Below, piece after piece: positions 43,006 to 52,191 of a stretch of 64,000 bases of DNA; the stretch's first letter is position 1; every line of letters begins with the position of its first letter. The stretch lies in NCBI RefSeq assembly GCF_003217495.1, contig NZ_QJSW01000006.1, forward strand, positions 186,001 through 250,000. Reading direction: 5' to 3'. Below the pieces are notes generated by a model, which saw only the letters and a list, made by a program, of their open reading frames with translations, was not told the DNA's origin and ran no database searches. Both the position numbers and the translations under genes were made by a program. This stretch comes from Paenibacillus barcinonensis. Lineage in GTDB: Bacteria; Bacillota; Bacilli; Paenibacillales; Paenibacillaceae.

Positions 43006-43983
43006 TTAGAAATTCATGACTTTGTTAACCGCTGCAACGATACGCGCAGGGTTAGGCAGCCATGTATCTTCGATTTGTGCAAATGGATAGATTGTATCCG
43101 GGCCAGCAACACGCAGAACCGGAGCTTCCAGGTGCAGAATTGCTTTTTCATTGATTTGTGCAATGACTTCAGCAGCAATACCTGCGCTCTTTTGAGCTTC
43201 TTGTACAATAATTGCACGATTTGTTTTCTTAACGGAAGCTACGATTGTATCAATATCAATCGGGCTGATTGTACGAAGGTCGATAACTTCAACTTTGATG
43301 CCTTGTTTTTCAAGCTCTTCTGCTGCTTTTACAGAAGTATGAACCATCATACCGTAAGTGATGATCGTAACATCAGAACCTTCACGAACAATGTTTGCTT
43401 TACCCAGCTCAACAACGTAGTCTTCCTCAGGCACTTCTGCACGGAAAGCATGGTACAGGTTCAAGTGCTCCATGAAGAATACTGGATCGTTGTCGCGGAT
43501 AGAAGCGATCATCAAACCTTTTGCATCATATGGGTTCGAAGGAACTACCACTTTAATACCCGGAGTTTGCGTAAGCAAACCTTCCAGGGAGTCTGTGTGC
43601 AATTCTGCCGCTTTTACGCCGCCACCAAATGGTGTACGGAATACGATTGGAGAATTGTATTTACCACCGGAGCGGTAACGCATACGAGCTGCTTGAACCA
43701 CCATTTGGTCAAGAGCTTCGAAGATAAAACCTACGAATTGAATCTCAGCTACCGGACGGAAGCCTTGAATACCCAGACCAACAGCCAAACCGCCGATTGC
43801 GGATTCAGCCAGCGGTGTATCAAATACACGCTCTTCACCAAACTCTTTTTGCAAACCTTCCGTTACACGGAAAACGCCGCCTACATTACCCACGTCTTCA
43901 CCGAAGAGCAGAACGTTAGGGTCACGTTTCAGCTCTACGCGAAGCGCATCACGAATTGCTTCTTTCATGTTCAATTGTGCCAT
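43006..43983 (-). CDS. pdhB: Pyruvate dehydrogenase E1 beta subunit
   Basis: A 325-residue transketolase-fold subunit. [14 protein letters not shown] at the start, LLFGEDVG with the acidic residue that contacts thiamine diphosphate, [15 protein letters not shown], and [15 protein letters not shown] in the C-terminal domain. With PdhA it decarboxylates pyruvate. The ATG at 43983 is chosen; the two upstream ATGs are too close to or before the AAGGAGG. Coding is strongly biased, as expected of a highly expressed gene. Confidence 0.95.
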   Translation of the reverse strand: MAQLNMKEAIRDALRVELKRDPNVLLFGEDVGNVGGVFRVTEGLQKEFGEERVFDTPLAESAIGGLAVGLGIQGFRPVAEIQFVGFIFEALDQMVVQAARMRYRSGGKYNSPIVFRTPFGGGVKAAELHTDSLEGLLTQTPGIKVVVPSNPYDAKGLMIASIRDNDPVFFMEHLNLYHAFRAEVPEEDYVVELGKANIVREGSDVTIITYGMMVHTSVKAAEELEKQGIKVEVIDLRTISPIDIDTIVASVKKTNRAIIVQEAQKSAGIAAEVIAQINEKAILHLEAPVLRVAGPDTIYPFAQIEDTWLPNPARIVAAVNKVMNF

Positions 43984-44088
43984 TTGCTTCATTTCCTCCT
44001 TAAACATTGACAGTTCACATTTGAATTCATACATGTATACCGAGACACCGCTACCGGCGCCGGATGTTTATGCTTTATCGGAAAAAAC

Positions 44089-45156
44089 TTATTGGAAATC
44101 AGCTTTTTGCTCTTCCAAGTGCTTAGGCGTTTGTTCGAACATGCTGTCGATCAGGCCCGAAATCGTCATTTTCTCGGTTTTTTCCGCTTTTTTGATCTCT
44201 TCGTTTACTTTTGCTTTTGCTTCTTCTTTCACACGTGCTGTATCTTCTTCAGTCCACAGACCTTTTTTCTCCAGATATTTAGCAAAACGTGCGATTGGAT
44301 CTTTTTCACTCCACTCAGCCTCTTCTTCCTTCGTACGATACTTGGAAGCATCATCAGAAAGAGAGTGTGGACGGAAACGATAAGTTACAGCTTCGATCAA
44401 CGTTGCGCCCTCACCATTACGTCCGCGTTCAGCAGCTTCCTGAACCGCTTTGATAACAGCAAAGATGTCCATACCGTCAACTTTAACACCTTTGATACCT
44501 GCCGCTACCGCTTTGTGAGCGATGGACAGAGCTGCTGTTTGTTTAGCAAAAGGAGTTGTAATGGCATAGCCGTTGTTTTGTACGAAGAAGATTACAGGCA
44601 GTTTATATACACCAGCGTAGTTCAGACCTTCATAGAAGTCACCTTCGGAGGAACCGCCATCACCTGTGTATGTGATAACTACTTGTTTTTGTTTTTTCAG
44701 TTTGTATCCCATAGCAATACCCATTGCATGCAGAATTTGTGCACCAATGATGATTTGTGGCATCAATACGTTAACGCCGTCCGGGATTTGTCCACCATGC
44801 TGGTGTCCACGTGAGTACAAGAATGCTTGATAAAGAGGAAGTCCGTGCCACACGAGTTGCGGAATGTCGCGATAGCCTGGAGCGATAAAATCTTCTTTTT
44901 CAAGAGCAAACTCACTACCAACCATTGTAGCTTCTTGACCAGATACTGGAGCATAGAAACCAAGACGACCTTGACGGCCCAGGTTTACTGCACGGTCATC
45001 CCAAGTACGGGTAAATACCATGCGATACATAATTTCTTTTAATTGATCGTCGGAAAGCTTAGGCATCATGTCTTTGTTAACAATTTCGCCGTCAGGAGAC
45101 AGCACGGACAGAGCTTCTACATCCTCCGTGTATACTTCATAAGGAACCTTGCTCAT
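44089..45156 (-). CDS. pdhA: Pyruvate dehydrogenase E1 alpha subunit
   Basis: A 355-residue subunit. The thiamine diphosphate-binding motif GDGGSSEGDFYEGLNYAGVYKLPVIFFVQNN (the 30-residue motif, about 160-190, here GDG...NN) is intact, with the phosphorylation-loop region RPHSLSDD. GAGGTGA lies before the ATG at 45156. It heads pdhABCD and has a good promoter at 45212-45241. The complex links glycolysis to the citric acid cycle. Confidence 0.95.
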   Translation of the reverse strand: MSKVPYEVYTEDVEALSVLSPDGEIVNKDMMPKLSDDQLKEIMYRMVFTRTWDDRAVNLGRQGRLGFYAPVSGQEATMVGSEFALEKEDFIAPGYRDIPQLVWHGLPLYQAFLYSRGHQHGGQIPDGVNVLMPQIIIGAQILHAMGIAMGYKLKKQKQVVITYTGDGGSSEGDFYEGLNYAGVYKLPVIFFVQNNGYAITTPFAKQTAALSIAHKAVAAGIKGVKVDGMDIFAVIKAVQEAAERGRNGEGATLIEAVTYRFRPHSLSDDASKYRTKEEEAEWSEKDPIARFAKYLEKKGLWTEEDTARVKEEAKAKVNEEIKKAEKTEKMTISGLIDSMFEQTPKHLEEQKADFQ

Positions 45157-45211
45157 TTTTTTCTTCACCTCAACAAAAAATTTGAATATCAAGTTCCGCT
45201 GTTATATTATT

Positions 45212-45241
45212 ATTATACACCTGTTTCACTGCATACGTCAA
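45212..45241 (-). promoter_or_regulatory. Sigma-A-type promoter of pdhA
   Basis: On the minus strand TTGACG (45241-45236), 18 bases, TATAAT (45217-45212). The start codon is about 55 bases downstream of the -10. Confidence 0.8.
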
Positions 45242-45410
45242 AGAAATCCGTAATATTTTTATGTTTCCTTTCGGATTGTATGTATAACAGGGGTCTAATA
45301 TTGGTATAACAGCATAATACATGATTGCGTGTTTGACCCATCCCCGCACCAGGTTAATCTTACCGTATTGCGCGGTCGAATGCAAAAATAACCCGGAAAG
45401 GTGACGTTTT

Positions 45411-46145
45411 ATGACGGATTCCCGCTATTTGAAACGGACGATTGTTAAGGAAGAGATGGAAAGCCGTTATCTCGGTGAGAAACGGACCCTTCGTATTTAT
45501 CTTCCCCCAGGCTACAACGAACTGCTTAGCTACCCTGTAGTGTATTGCCAGGATGGTGAGGAATTTTTTAACTTTGGACGAATCGCCACGACCGCTAACC
45601 GCATCATTCTGGATGAAGGAGCTGAACCTTTCATTATAGTAGGGGTTCAAGTCGACGTATCCGTAAGAACTCAGGAATATGCTCCTTTTGGCAATCGGTT
45701 CACAGCCTACACCAAGTGCTTTGCAGAAGAGATTATTCCCTATGTAGAGGAGAAATATCCCGTTAGACGTTCTCCGCAGGAGCGTGTTCTCGCTGGTGAT
45801 TCGCTTGGCGGCAGCGTGTCCCTCCATCTGGCGCTGCTGTATCCAGAACTGTTTACCCGCGTCATCAGCATGTCTGGCGCATTCTACTCTGCTTCTCAGG
45901 AAATCTATGCTGCGGCCGAGGATTTGTCATGGCTGTCCATCTGGATGATTGTTGGTTTGCAGGAGACGGCTTTTGAAGCCGACACTGGAACTTATGATTT
46001 TGTAGAGCTAAACCGAAATACTAGGGATTTGCTGGAGAAACGCGGTGCTCTCGTCTCCTATCAGGAGAAGGACGGGAATCACCAATGGGGCTTCTGGCAA
46101 AAGGAACTGCCGGAGGCTTTGCTCTACTTTTTGCAAGAACGCTAA
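45411..46145 (+). CDS. Esterase D / enterochelin esterase-like alpha/beta hydrolase
   Basis: A 244-residue hydrolase. Residues LRIYLPPGYNE and YPVVYCQDGEEFF are typical of the putative esterase family PF00756. The nucleophile is the serine in AGDSLGGSVSLHLAL (about 130). The late histidine is in KDGNHQWGFW, and an acidic residue lies near VGLQET. It should cleave an ester, substrate unknown. It has its own strong terminator and stands alone, divergent from pdhA. Confidence 0.85.
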   Translation: MTDSRYLKRTIVKEEMESRYLGEKRTLRIYLPPGYNELLSYPVVYCQDGEEFFNFGRIATTANRIILDEGAEPFIIVGVQVDVSVRTQEYAPFGNRFTAYTKCFAEEIIPYVEEKYPVRRSPQERVLAGDSLGGSVSLHLALLYPELFTRVISMSGAFYSASQEIYAAAEDLSWLSIWMIVGLQETAFEADTGTYDFVELNRNTRDLLEKRGALVSYQEKDGNHQWGFWQKELPEALLYFLQER

Positions 46146-46174
46146 CATCAAGATATAACACATGTATTGGTTAG

Positions 46175-46200
46175 GCGGCTGCACAGCCGCTTTTATTTTT
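46175..46200 (+). terminator. Terminator after the esterase gene
   Basis: GCGGCT (46175-46180) and AGCCGC (46185-46190), followed by TTTTATTTTTTT. Confidence 0.85.
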
Positions 46201-46322
46201 TTAATTTGTTGGTTTCATTCCCGCCCCATTGTTAACGCTTACATTCATGCGATGAAAAAGAAGCAGGAGCTTCTGATCATTCTCGTTTCCATCCTGCCTC
46301 TTTGCCATTTCATCAATGATAT

Positions 46323-46790
46323 TTATAACGAATGCTCTTCTATAATGCTGTTCAATAATACATCACAGCCAGCGTTCACCAGCTCGTACACTTCTTCGAA
46401 GTTGCCTGTGTAATACGGATCAGGTACTTCTCTCAGCTTTTCGTTCGGAAGCAGATCCATAAATTTAAGGATCTCTGCCTCTTCTCCACCTGGCAAGCTT
46501 CGTACATTATCTGCATTGGAGTTATCCATACATATAATGTAGTCAAATTGAGTGAAGTCTTCGCTTGCAAACTGTCTCGCGGTCATATTTGCATATGAGA
46601 TTTGAACCGAATCCAGCAATTTTCGTGTACCTTCATGCGGAGGTTTGCCCACATGCCAGTTGCCTGTCCCCGCCGAATCTACACGAATCTGATCTGCGAA
46701 GCCGCCCTGAATAACCTTATGTCGCATAACAGCTTCCGCCATAGGTGATCTGCAAATGTTACCAAGACATACAAATACAACGTTAATCAT
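46323..46790 (-). CDS. Low-molecular-weight protein-tyrosine phosphatase
   Basis: A 155-residue phosphatase. The P-loop CLGNICRSPMAEAV begins at about residue 8 (C-x5-R-S) and the general acid is in VPDPYYTG (about 122). It resembles YfkJ-type enzymes that remove phosphate from protein tyrosine (and sometimes arginine, as in YwlE; here the residue after the second P-loop position is isoleucine-containing as in tyrosine-type enzymes). It lies one base after the TRIC-type channel gene, so the two are probably co-transcribed. No tyrosine kinase gene is in the window. Confidence 0.88.
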   Translation of the reverse strand: MINVVFVCLGNICRSPMAEAVMRHKVIQGGFADQIRVDSAGTGNWHVGKPPHEGTRKLLDSVQISYANMTARQFASEDFTQFDYIICMDNSNADNVRSLPGGEEAEILKFMDLLPNEKLREVPDPYYTGNFEEVYELVNAGCDVLLNSIIEEHSL

Positions 46791-46791
46791 G

Positions 46792-47499
46792 TTAATCCCC
46801 CTTGCCTAAAGTCCCTTGAATTGCAGACGGTGTGTGTTTCATCATCAGTTTCTCCTGCTTCATCACACCAGTATTCCTGTCCTCAGTTAATGAACGACGC
46901 GGCAGCTTCCATTTGTAATGCACCGAGCACATCCGGAAAAAGACTACCGTCACAAAACAAATGAGTAGTCCAACGTTCGTTGTAAACCAGCCCATGCCAA
47001 TTGCAAAGCCGGCTGTCATCGCCCATACGGCATAAATTTCATCACGCAGCACAAGTGGTTTACGTCCGGCAAGCAGATCACGAATAATTCCTCCACCGAT
47101 CCCCGTCATCACAGCTGCTACAATGACTGCGCTGACTGGATGGCCCATATTAGCCGCATACAATCCCCCCTGGATCGCAAAGGCAGCCAGTCCAATCGCA
47201 TCAAATAACGCTTCTGTCCGTTTCCAGTGACCTATCCATTTCAGAGGCAGTACAAAAGCAACAGCTACGGATACCAACGCAAGCATAATGAGCGAGCCCT
47301 GACTCCACAGTGTCGTTACTGGCACACCAATAAGCACATTCCGGATAATCCCTCCACCGAATGCTGTCACAAGTCCCAGCACCAGTACACCCAAAATATC
47401 ATACTCCTCTTCCATTGCCACAAATGCACCGGACATTGCAAATGCAATTGTTCCGATAATGCTGAATACTTCAAAAATGTGTAAGTCCAACCTGTTCAA
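46792..47499 (-). CDS. TRIC-type cation channel family protein (UPF0126)
   Basis: A 235-residue membrane protein with about seven helices. Two UPF0126 repeats are visible, with GLVTAFGGGIIRNVLIG in the first and GIGGGIIRDLLAGRKP in the second; the paired GGG-x-x-R-D/N motifs form the pore in TRIC channels. Bacterial members conduct potassium and other small cations. The hydrophilic C-terminal tail (about 35 residues) is longer than usual. Co-transcribed with the phosphatase gene. Confidence 0.87.
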   Translation of the reverse strand: MNRLDLHIFEVFSIIGTIAFAMSGAFVAMEEEYDILGVLVLGLVTAFGGGIIRNVLIGVPVTTLWSQGSLIMLALVSVAVAFVLPLKWIGHWKRTEALFDAIGLAAFAIQGGLYAANMGHPVSAVIVAAVMTGIGGGIIRDLLAGRKPLVLRDEIYAVWAMTAGFAIGMGWFTTNVGLLICFVTVVFFRMCSVHYKWKLPRRSLTEDRNTGVMKQEKLMMKHTPSAIQGTLGKGD

Positions 47500-47679
47500 A
47501 CCTCACTTTTCAAGTCATCTCCATGTCGCTCTTCCCATTGTATCCGCGAGTACAGAAATTGTGCAACCACATTTTGTCGATTATACTGGTTTGGTGTATA
47601 GTTTTAACACTTGTTTTATTCGAAACCTACTATAAAATGTAAATGGTTCTCCTCTATACATAAGGAAGGATGAAATAGA

Positions 47680-48321
47680 ATGGATTATAAACGTATCGTG
47701 ATTTTTACTGGAGGCTTGCTCGCCAAAGAGTTCATCCAGGAAATTCAGACCGATGACATCGTTATCGCAGCTGACCGCGGAGCCTTGTATTTAATCGAAC
47801 ATGGAATTAAACCCCACATCGCTGTTGGTGACTTTGATTCCATCTCAGAAGCAGAACGCGAGATCGTTAGCAATAATAGTGGAAAGTTTGTCGCTTGTGA
47901 TCCTGTGCATAAAGACCTTACCGATACTGAAATGGCTTTTGAAACTGCTCTCGATCACGAGCCTACCCATATTCTCATCTTTGGCGCAACGGGTACACGG
48001 ATGGATCATACACTTGCGAATGTTCATATTATGGTTCGGGCCATGCAGCATCATATTTCATGTGCATTGCAGGACGAGCATAATTATATGATGCTGACCA
48101 CGTCAAGTGCTGTTGTGGAGACACGTGGATATACCTATGTTTCACTTCTTCCTTTAACGCACGAGGTTACTGGCATATGTCTGGAAGGATTCATGTACCC
48201 GTTGGATCAGGCAACAATCCGCATGGGACAGTCCCTGGGCATCAGCAACAAGCTGCTAGGTGAATCTGGCACAGTGACAATCGACAGCGGTCTTCTATTA
48301 ATTATCCAAAGCAAAGACTGA
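47680..48321 (+). CDS. thiN: Thiamine pyrophosphokinase
   Basis: A 213-residue enzyme. AADRGALYL, HIAVGDFDSI (about 46-55), DPVHKDLTDTEMAFETAL and LIFGATGTRMDHTLANV are the ThiN hallmarks. It turns thiamine into thiamine diphosphate with ATP. AAGGAAGG precedes the ATG. It lies apart from the thiamine operon and I saw no TPP riboswitch in front of it, which fits a salvage and final-step enzyme that should always be present. Confidence 0.93.
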   Translation: MDYKRIVIFTGGLLAKEFIQEIQTDDIVIAADRGALYLIEHGIKPHIAVGDFDSISEAEREIVSNNSGKFVACDPVHKDLTDTEMAFETALDHEPTHILIFGATGTRMDHTLANVHIMVRAMQHHISCALQDEHNYMMLTTSSAVVETRGYTYVSLLPLTHEVTGICLEGFMYPLDQATIRMGQSLGISNKLLGESGTVTIDSGLLLIIQSKD

Positions 48322-48407
48322 TATCTTCACTCTCGGGTCCGCATCCATCTATAATTATTACGTTTTTGTAACCTGTTTTTTTGAGAAAAAAACATAAGAA
48401 AACAATT

Positions 48408-48436
48408 AAAATCCCTTGATTTTCAAGGGATTTTTT
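48408..48436 (+). terminator. Terminator after thiN
   Basis: AAAATCCCTTG (48408-48418) and CAAGGGATTTT around a five-base loop, followed by TTTTTT. Confidence 0.88.
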
Positions 48437-48558
48437 CGTTTTAAGCTGTTTTCCTATTCGTCAATGATTAATTTTTTGACATTTTTAATCATATTTTAAT
48501 AAAGATAGCCAAACTACTGATCTATCAAGCTTTTTGCTTATGTATCCAATTTCTAGGT

Positions 48559-48575
48559 TGTTACAAACCTGTTAT
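48559..48575 (+). promoter_or_regulatory. WalR-type binding site upstream of NlpC/P60 gene
   Basis: TGTTAC (48559-48564), five bases, TGTTAT (48570-48575). This satisfies the WalR consensus TGTWAH-N5-TGTWAH at every position. WalR governs wall hydrolase genes in Bacillales. The start codon is 48 bases downstream. Confidence 0.6.
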
Positions 48576-48623
48576 ACTCGCTCTAGCAACTTAACGAAAA
48601 CGAATTTTGGAGGTATTAACTAC

Positions 48624-49124
48624 ATGAAAACAAACTTCTTATTCCAAAAGGCCGTAACCGTCGGGTTGTGCGCTACACTAGGTTTTGGAGCTGTACTAAT
48701 GACAAATGCACCTGTGGCAAAAGCTGCAACAGCATCTGTATCAACAGGACAACAAATTGTAAACTTTGGCAAAAAATTTACAGGAACTCCATATAAATTT
48801 GGTGCTTCGACTACAACAACCAGAAACTTTGATTGCTCTTCATTTATGAAATATATTTTTGAAAAGTATGGTGTAGACCTTCCGCGCACTGCCGCAAAAC
48901 AATCCAAGGAGGGCACATTTGTCTCGAAGGCCAATCTTCGCGTTGGCGACCTTGTCTTTTTCTCAAGCGGCAGCCGTTCCACTGGTTCTAACGTTACCCA
49001 TGTGGGCGTTTACGCTGGCAACGGACAGATTCTTCATACGTATGGTTCTCCAGGTGTAACACTATCGGATCTGAATTCCGGCACGTGGAAAAGAACTTAC
49101 ATTACAGCTCGCCGCGTGCTCTAG
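48624..49124 (+). CDS. Secreted NlpC/P60 peptidoglycan endopeptidase
   Basis: A 166-residue exported enzyme. Signal peptide (ends AKA about 33), then a bare NlpC/P60 domain: catalytic cysteine in NFDCSSFMKYIFEKYG (about 73), histidine in THVGVYAGNGQ (about 128), third polar residue in ILHTYG (about 140). There is no LysM or SH3b domain, so wall binding must be direct. It would cut stem peptides of peptidoglycan. GGAGGT is nine bases before the ATG at 48624. A WalR-type box precedes it and a terminator follows. Confidence 0.9.
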   Translation: MKTNFLFQKAVTVGLCATLGFGAVLMTNAPVAKAATASVSTGQQIVNFGKKFTGTPYKFGASTTTTRNFDCSSFMKYIFEKYGVDLPRTAAKQSKEGTFVSKANLRVGDLVFFSSGSRSTGSNVTHVGVYAGNGQILHTYGSPGVTLSDLNSGTWKRTYITARRVL

Positions 49125-49155
49125 CACGCCCTGCCTAATTCAGCCATGTAACAGC

Positions 49156-49182
49156 GACCGGGTCATCGTGATCCGGTCTTTT
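49156..49182 (+). terminator. Terminator after NlpC/P60 gene
   Basis: GACCGG-TCA and TGA-CCGGTC pair around a short loop, followed by TTTT. Confidence 0.8.
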
Positions 49183-49200
49183 CACATTTAATGCATTTTA

Positions 49201-49899
49201 TCAGCCATGCAGCATATATCCAACTCCCCGAACCGTCTGAATCAGCTTCACATCCTGGCCTTTATCAACCTTGACCCTCAGGTGTTTGATATATACGTCC
49301 ACCACATTGGTATCCATTGCAAAATCATACCCCCACACCTCACGCAAAATATCACTGCGCGTACAAGCTTCATTCAGATGTCTGGCTAGATATTCCAATA
49401 ATTCATATTCTTTTGGAGTCAGATTCAAGTACAGCCCACCACGACTCACCCTTCGTGATCGAAGATTGATTTTGAGGTCCTGCACAACAATGATTTCCTC
49501 CTCATTATAAGATGCATTGGCAAACAGCCGAAGCAAACTGCGTATTCTCGCTAACATCACCTTGGGATGCAACGGTTCTTCCATAACATCATTCGCTCCA
49601 AAATCAAGCCAGTCAACAACACGCTGCGGAGTAGCCTCGGGAACAATAACAAATACAGGCCGCAAACAGCCTTGATTCATCCATTTTTTTAAACTTATTC
49701 GATCTTGTTCGCTTCGCTGTATTTCCTCTGTATCCCGATCCACAAAAATGATTAACTGCTCGCGGGGCGCATCTGCATCTCCCATCTTATCTATTTCAGA
49801 CCAGTTAAGCCGGCTCACTTCATAGCCCTCTTCTAGCAAAATATGCTCTATACGTGTTACCAGCTCTCCTGTACCTGCTAACCTAATCGCTGTTTTCAT
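49201..49899 (-). CDS. OmpR-type regulator with degenerate receiver domain
   Basis: A 232-residue protein. The C-terminal winged helix is canonical (LTPKEYELLEYLARHL, VVDVYIKHLRVKVD, VRGVGYM). The N-terminal receiver keeps the fold (ILLEEGYEV, DWLDFGANDV, KVMLARIRSLLRLF) but lacks the N-terminal acidic pair (it begins AIRLAGTG), and the normally invariant lysine is replaced (EEPLHP for xKPF). Phosphorylation is therefore unlikely. No kinase gene lies beside it. The start at 49899 removes a 14-residue extension that relatives do not have. It may work as a phosphorylation-independent regulator. Confidence 0.85.
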   Translation of the reverse strand: MKTAIRLAGTGELVTRIEHILLEEGYEVSRLNWSEIDKMGDADAPREQLIIFVDRDTEEIQRSEQDRISLKKWMNQGCLRPVFVIVPEATPQRVVDWLDFGANDVMEEPLHPKVMLARIRSLLRLFANASYNEEEIIVVQDLKINLRSRRVSRGGLYLNLTPKEYELLEYLARHLNEACTRSDILREVWGYDFAMDTNVVDVYIKHLRVKVDKGQDVKLIQTVRGVGYMLHG

Positions 49900-49972
49900 A
49901 CATCTCACCCGGCCTGTCTGTTTTCCGCCGCTTTTTGGCATGGATTGTACAGTTAGGATGCCATAAAAAGAA

Positions 49973-50001
49973 AAAGTCCATTCCCGTCGGGAACAGACTT
50001 T
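49973..50001 (-). terminator. Terminator of the thiamine operon
   Basis: AAAGTC-TTCCC and GGGAA-GACTTT pair with a small internal loop; on the minus strand TTTTTCTTTTT follows. It lies about 118 bases after the thiF stop codon. Confidence 0.8.
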
Positions 50002-50118
50002 AATGCTTTGATTGAATTGTTAGCGATCAGTCGAGGAGATCAGCGCCTGCGTATAATGATGGTGCCCTTGCATGAAAATATTCATCTATAGGATGAAACT
50101 AATATTCTTTAATGTAAT

Positions 50119-51168
50119 TCAGCCAAAATAGCGATGTACCAGAGTTCGTGCCTCTGCCGTATCTTTTGTCCCATGAACAAGAACACGGCCATCCTGAAAA
50201 ATAACTAATCTATGTTTAGCTGTTGTTAATGATACCAGAAAAGGATTACTTTCCACTTTTCCTTCACCCAGCCGAGTTAACCGATCCGCTGTCTGATGCA
50301 GATCAAGCTTCATGGCTCGCGCAGGACGAATCTGCACCGTGTCCCTGCCGCAAAGTACGTCCGTTTTCTCCAGATTGGATGCCGAAAGAAACGGATATGT
50401 TGCAGATGGGCCGCATGATGCACAATCCTGCTTTTTCGCCCCATCCACATTAATGGATATGTACTCGTTTCGCCACACGTCAAAGGACAACAGCTTTCTT
50501 CTAAGAGCGGCTGTATTACCACTAAGCAGCTTCATCGCCTCCGCTGTCTGATTTGCCGTTACCATCTGCACCGCTTGAGGAATGATTCCCGACGTATCAC
50601 AGGTGTCTCCGCCAAGGGGGACCTCACCCAGAAGACAGTTCAAACAAGGTGTATCCCCCGGTAAAAACGTATACGTAATACCGTAGCTGCCGACACAGCC
50701 CCCGTAGATCCATGGAATTCGATGCTTCTGGGCCATATCATTAATGAGTAACCGTGTATCAAAATTATCTGTTGCATCCATAATCAGATCCGCCTCTGGA
50801 ATGAGCTCTTCCAGCTCGTCTACTCGTACATCCATCACCTTGGCCTCGATGCGAACAGTAGAGTTAATTGCAGTTAAACGTTTGACCGCTGCCATTGCTT
50901 TGGGTATGCGATCTATTGCATCCTGTTCCACATAAAGCTGTTGCCGTTGCAGGTTACTCCATTCCACATAGTCCCGATCCACAATCGTAATCTGTCCAAC
51001 ACCCGAACGAACCAGTGTTTCAGCTATACCTGTTCCAAGCGCACCTGCTCCGATGATTAAAACCTTGCTGTCTTTTAACTTTGCCTGACCTTCCTGGCCA
51101 AGAGGAGCATATCGTTCCTGTCTGGAGTAGCGATCGAGCTGCTCCGCCTGATATAACTGATCTCTCAT
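50119..51168 (-). CDS. thiF: ThiS adenylyltransferase ThiF (MoeB/ThiF family)
   Basis: A 349-residue enzyme. N-terminal [21 protein letters not shown]-binding [18 protein letters not shown] (about 40-57), [22 protein letters not shown], and two zinc CxxC pairs, CLNC and CASC. It adenylates the C-terminal glycine of ThiS so that it can accept sulfur. A C-terminal extension of about 80 residues follows the second zinc pair. It overlaps thiG by four bases. MoeB-type activity on MoaD cannot be excluded, but the operon points to ThiS. Confidence 0.9.
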   Translation of the reverse strand: MRDQLYQAEQLDRYSRQERYAPLGQEGQAKLKDSKVLIIGAGALGTGIAETLVRSGVGQITIVDRDYVEWSNLQRQQLYVEQDAIDRIPKAMAAVKRLTAINSTVRIEAKVMDVRVDELEELIPEADLIMDATDNFDTRLLINDMAQKHRIPWIYGGCVGSYGITYTFLPGDTPCLNCLLGEVPLGGDTCDTSGIIPQAVQMVTANQTAEAMKLLSGNTAALRRKLLSFDVWRNEYISINVDGAKKQDCASCGPSATYPFLSASNLEKTDVLCGRDTVQIRPARAMKLDLHQTADRLTRLGEGKVESNPFLVSLTTAKHRLVIFQDGRVLVHGTKDTAEARTLVHRYFG

Positions 51169-51932
51169 GTATGAACCATTCCTTCCACCGGACTGCTTGC
51201 TGCCGCATAACGCTTCACAGGAATCATACCTGCTGTATAAGCCAGTCTGCCTGCCTCCACCCCGAGCCGCATCGCTTTCGCCATACTCACTGGATCACTA
51301 GATCCGGATACGGCAGTGTTCAGCAGTACAGCATCCGCTCCCAGCTCCATTGCATGAGCAGCATCTTTAGGCGAGCGCAAACCTGCATCAACAATGACGG
51401 GCACAACAGCCTGCTCTATAATCATCTCCAGATTATACGGATTAATGATGCCACGACCGGCACCGATCGGAGAAGCACCCGGCATGACTGCATGTACACC
51501 AAGTAACTGCAGTCGTTTGGCTAATATAACGTCGTCCGAAATATATGGCAAAACGGTGAAGCCTTTTTCCAGCAAAATGCTGCAAGCCTTGTACGTTTCA
51601 AGCGGATCAGGAAGCAATGTTACGCCGTCTCCGATCACTTCAACTTTTATCATATCACAAAGTCCAGATGCCCGTGCAAGCTCAGCGATCCGCACTGCTT
51701 CATCCGCAGTCGTGGCACCCGCCGTATTCGGCAGGAGTGTATATTTACTTAAATCCAGCGTGTCCAGAAAATGCTTCTCTCCCGCCTCCTCCAGATTCAA
51801 ACGGCGCACCGCAAAGGTTAATATTTCTGTACCTGAGGCTTCCACAGCCTGACTCTGAATATGCAAATCCGTAAACTTGCCTGTTCCAAGCAGCAGTCTT
51901 GAATTAAATTCATATTTTCCAATGTTCAGCAT
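51165..51932 (-). CDS. thiG: Thiazole synthase ThiG
   Basis: A 255-residue TIM-barrel enzyme. [16 protein letters not shown] at the start, [21 protein letters not shown], the Schiff-base lysine in MIKVEVIGD, and [18 protein letters not shown]. It forms the thiazole phosphate from deoxyxylulose phosphate, dehydroglycine and ThiS-thiocarboxylate. The ATG at 51932 is preceded by GGGAGAG and matches the family start. It overlaps thiF by four bases. Confidence 0.95.
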   Translation of the reverse strand: MLNIGKYEFNSRLLLGTGKFTDLHIQSQAVEASGTEILTFAVRRLNLEEAGEKHFLDTLDLSKYTLLPNTAGATTADEAVRIAELARASGLCDMIKVEVIGDGVTLLPDPLETYKACSILLEKGFTVLPYISDDVILAKRLQLLGVHAVMPGASPIGAGRGIINPYNLEMIIEQAVVPVIVDAGLRSPKDAAHAMELGADAVLLNTAVSGSSDPVSMAKAMRLGVEAGRLAYTAGMIPVKRYAAASSPVEGMVHT

Positions 51933-51987
51933 GTCAGCACTCTCCCTATGATTTAACATGTTTAACTAACCCTATAATCTATTTCAG

Positions 51988-52191
51988 TTAGCCTCCACCC
52001 ACAAAGTGAACAATTTCAATTCGATCTCCGTCTCTCAGCGCTGTCGTCTCATGATGATCCTTCGTCAAAATGTTACGATTCAACTCCACAACGACCGTTT
52101 TCACTTGCAGGTTAAAGGATTGCAGCAATTTGTCCACTCGATTCAAATCATCAGCAATCTCCATCTTCTGTCCGTTCACGATAATGTTCAA
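51988..52191 (-). CDS. thiS: Sulfur carrier protein ThiS
   Basis: A 67-residue ubiquitin-like protein with the required C-terminal Gly-Gly (ends HFVGGG). The last residues are activated by ThiF and then carry the thiazole sulfur. The start overlaps the thiO stop by four bases. The thiO-thiS-thiG-thiF order is as in Bacillus. Confidence 0.93.
   Translation of the reverse strand: MNIIVNGQKMEIADDLNRVDKLLQSFNLQVKTVVVELNRNILTKDHHETTALRDGDRIEIVHFVGGG

Noticed and set aside
43075..44010. 311-codon open frame opposite pdhB
   Set aside because: Same cause as above; no ribosome binding site and no motif.
46162..46413. 83-codon open frame after the esterase gene
   Set aside because: It begins inside the terminator of the esterase gene and overlaps the phosphatase gene on the other strand.
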